A DNA stretch of 64,000 nt, from positions 1 through 64,000 of the forward strand of contig JALRCU010000012.1 of assembly GCA_023257195.1 (NCBI GenBank). Direction: 5' to 3'. Source of the stretch: Holophagaceae bacterium. Its GTDB lineage: Bacteria; Acidobacteriota; Holophagae; Holophagales; Holophagaceae. Positions 61,984 to 64,000 of this stretch are shown here, piece after piece. Every line of letters begins with the position of its first letter. Position 1 is the stretch's first letter. A model generated the notes under the pieces. It saw nothing but the letters and a program-made list of their open reading frames with translations, was not told the origin of the DNA and made no database searches. A program made the translations under genes and the position numbers.

Positions 61984-64000
61984 ATGGCTAAAGATTTCTT
62001 ACTCGAGATTCACTGTGAAGAAATTCCTGCTAAATTTTTAGCTCCGCTTCATTCGGATCTTCAAGAAAAACTTCTCAACTTACTCGAAGTTAACGGATTG
62101 GTTATCCAGGGGGGCCATCTTCGGAGCCCTGATTGGTATTCTCCTCGGAAGATTGCGATTTTCTTGCCGGGGATTTTGGAAATCCAACCCGATATCCAAT
62201 CGGTAGAGGTCGGCCCTTCAAAGGCTGTTTGTCTCGATGCGCATGGACAAGTGACAGACGCCGGCACCCGTTTTGCCGAAAAATGGAAATCGAGTTTCCA
62301 GGAAGTTGTTTTTGAAGAAGTGAAAGGAAAGAAAGGGGAATATGCCGTCCTTCGAAGGACAGTGAAGGGACTCCCTGCCATTCAGGTCTTATCAGCCGCT
62401 CTACCCTCACTCATTGCATCCTTGTCTGTTCCGAAGGCAATGAGGTGGGGTCACTCTTCTTTTGTTTTTGTTCGCCCAATCAGAAATATCTTATGCCTTT
62501 TGGGCTCAAGCGTAATTCCATTCGAAATTGACGGAGTACAAAGTTCTTCATCAACCTTGGGCCACCGGCTGGCCAAGGGAGAAATCAAAATTTCTCAACC
62601 AAGTGAGTATGAATCTCGCCTCGCTGATCATCAGGTTATCGTTTCCTGCCAAGTTCGGCAGCACCGCCTTCGAAAGGATCTTTCCGATGCGGCTTCTTCG
62701 ATCCATGGATCTCTCGTGCCCGATGAAGTCCTGTTGCGTGGAGTTTCTGAAATCGTCGAATATCCTTCCGTTGTTCTAGGAAAGTTCCCCCCTGAATTTC
62801 TCAACCTACCTTCATCAATCCTTGCCTGCTCCTTGCGCGAGCACCAAAAATCCTTTTGTGTTCAGGGTGCGGACGGAAAATTGCTACCCTATTTTCTCTC
62901 CGTGGCCAATCGTGATTTATCACAAAATATAAAAGCTCGAGACACCATCACCAAGGGGAATGAATGGGTTCTAAACGCCCGACTCTTTGATGCTCAATTC
63001 TTTTTTAGCGAAGACACCAAAACCACCCTTGAAGATAAGCGATCGAACCTTGCGCAACTGACCTTTATTCGCGGTGCGGGAAACTATCTGCAAAAAACCG
63101 AACGCCTCGTTCTGCTGTCAGAATACTTCGCACCTACTTTCCATCTGGATAGTTCTCTATCCCGATCAGCAGCATCTCTATCGAAATTAGACCTCACGAC
63201 CCAGATGGTGGGCGAGTTTCCAGAATTGCAGGGCAAAGTTGGGGCTGAGTATCTTCGCCGAGAGGGGGTATCTGACCTTATAAGCAACGCTATCGACGAG
63301 CACTATGCCCCAATTTCCGCGGACGCACCGCTCCCTTTAACCCCCCTCGGCGCCCTTCTTGCTGTCGTGGACAAACTCGACACCCTAGTGGCTGCATACT
63401 CGGTAGGACAAATTCCTACAGGCTCCAAAGATCCTCTTGGTCTTCGACGAGCAGGCCTAGGTCTCGTTCGTATTTTAAGACACCACAATATTGCTCTTTC
63501 GCCCCGCGAGGCGATTCGGCAATCTCTCACTATTTTTTCTAAACAGTTCCCCGTCCAAGAACCTAATCGAATTGAAGAAGATCTCAGGGTCTTTTGGGAA
63601 GAGCGCATTGCATTTTCTATGTCCCAAGAAAACTTCGATATTCAACTAATTCGAGCAGTCATGGCAGCCCCTTGGCATGATCATTTACAACTCCTCTTGC
63701 GATGCAGCGCTCTTCAGAAGGCAATGAATCAAACTGATTTCACTTTACTGATCGAGAATGCTAAACGTATTAATAATATTTTGGTTGGCCAAGCCGTCGA
63801 AGGAACGCCCTCGGTGGACCTTTTAATTGCGGCGTCAGAAAAAAAACTTATTGAAAAGATCCGAGCTATTGAAACTTTGATGCATCGCAATGAGCTTGAT
63901 TCGTTTTGTTTAGCCCTTTGTGAATTAGCCCAACCTCTCGAAGACTTTTTTAACGAAGTAATGGTTTTAGATGACAATCTTAAGATCCGAAATCAGCGAT
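61984..64000 (+). CDS. glyS: Glycyl-tRNA synthetase beta subunit (cut by window edge)
   Basis: The frame opens with ATG at 61984 and is still open at the window end after 672 codons, nearly the full length of about 690. It starts MAKDFLLEIHCEEIPAKFLA and has MRWGHSSFVFVRPIRNILCL, RGVSEIVEYPSVVLGKFPPE, SLREHQKSFCVQ, ARLFDAQFFFSEDTKTTLED, and a C-terminal anticodon-binding region with RAVMAAPWHDHLQLLLRCSA and KRINNIL. GlyS carries tRNA recognition for the alpha2-beta2 enzyme. No defect is seen in the part present. Confidence 0.95.
   Translation, partial: MAKDFLLEIHCEEIPAKFLAPLHSDLQEKLLNLLEVNGLVIQGGHLRSPDWYSPRKIAIFLPGILEIQPDIQSVEVGPSKAVCLDAHGQVTDAGTRFAEKWKSSFQEVVFEEVKGKKGEYAVLRRTVKGLPAIQVLSAALPSLIASLSVPKAMRWGHSSFVFVRPIRNILCLLGSSVIPFEIDGVQSSSSTLGHRLAKGEIKISQPSEYESRLADHQVIVSCQVRQHRLRKDLSDAASSIHGSLVPDEVLLRGVSEIVEYPSVVLGKFPPEFLNLPSSILACSLREHQKSFCVQGADGKLLPYFLSVANRDLSQNIKARDTITKGNEWVLNARLFDAQFFFSEDTKTTLEDKRSNLAQLTFIRGAGNYLQKTERLVLLSEYFAPTFHLDSSLSRSAASLSKLDLTTQMVGEFPELQGKVGAEYLRREGVSDLISNAIDEHYAPISADAPLPLTPLGALLAVVDKLDTLVAAYSVGQIPTGSKDPLGLRRAGLGLVRILRHHNIALSPREAIRQSLTIFSKQFPVQEPNRIEEDLRVFWEERIAFSMSQENFDIQLIRAVMAAPWHDHLQLLLRCSALQKAMNQTDFTLLIENAKRINNILVGQAVEGTPSVDLLIAASEKKLIEKIRAIETLMHRNELDSFCLALCELAQPLEDFFNEVMVLDDNLKIRNQR

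Overview
The window looks like a stretch of the core chromosome of a Gram-negative (diderm) bacterium of roughly balanced base composition. Two very large TonB-dependent receptors of the Oar type (N-terminal carboxypeptidase-regulatory-like domain), an S55 peptidase of the kind often annotated in Acidobacteriota, a fused SecDF and a full TonB/ExbB/ExbD/ExbD set all point to Acidobacteriota or a close relative. This placement is inferred from gene content; no rRNA is present to test it. I see no insertion sequence, prophage, integron, CRISPR array or toxin-antitoxin pair. No gene-free stretch exceeds 300 bases.

Layout. 1-1071: etfA (cut by the window edge) and etfB on the minus strand. 1246-9212: envelope and DNA-repair housekeeping (murG, recG, coaD, ddl, an S41-like protein that seems to lack its catalytic residues, a YibQ-type deacetylase, glpX). 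9274-11505: tRNA-Pro(CGG), a DciA-like protein, lepB and an overlapping secreted S1/P1-type nuclease. 11526-14927: aroB, a 600-residue TPR protein and a small exported protein, all minus. 14991-18859: ABC exporter, a ThiE-AroK fusion and an ArnD-like deformylase. 18856-23209: tgt-yajC-secDF (minus). 23459-26966: tonB, a small membrane protein, exbB, exbD, exbD, recO. 26993-27341: RNase P RNA with a strong terminator. 27400-33308: MFS transporter, Xaa-Pro peptidase, fur, add, nrnA, ribA. 33305-41164: rluB, pgsA, miaB, SRPBCC plus TIGR01777 epimerase, a COG2509 flavoprotein, nadE. 41209-41294: tRNA-Leu(CAA). 41487-52451: TonB receptor, yggS, CIRCE-controlled groESL, saccharopine-dehydrogenase-like gene, ymdB, second TonB receptor. 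52623-56835: S55 peptidase, beta-propeller protein, Mpo1-like protein. 56832-64000: enoyl-CoA hydratase, pirin, msrA-ubiX-murC (minus), glyQ-glyS (glyS cut by the window edge).

How the genes work together. Envelope biogenesis dominates: lipid II and precursor steps (murG, ddl, murC), protein export (lepB, secDF, yajC), phospholipid synthesis (pgsA), and energised outer-membrane import (TonB/ExbBD with two receptors). Heat-shock control is visible directly as a CIRCE operator overlapping the groESL promoter. EtfAB and the enoyl-CoA hydratase fit beta-oxidation.

The most interesting points are: seven of ten convergent gene pairs whose stop codons interlock in the same 4-base overlap; the ThiE-AroK fusion; an S41-fold protein without recognisable Ser/Lys catalytic residues; an S55 peptidase whose Ser and His motifs lie in the opposite order to SpoIVB, translationally coupled to a propeller protein; and a small membrane protein inside the Ton operon. 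No clearly new multi-gene system is certain; the S55/propeller/Mpo1-like operon is the best candidate.
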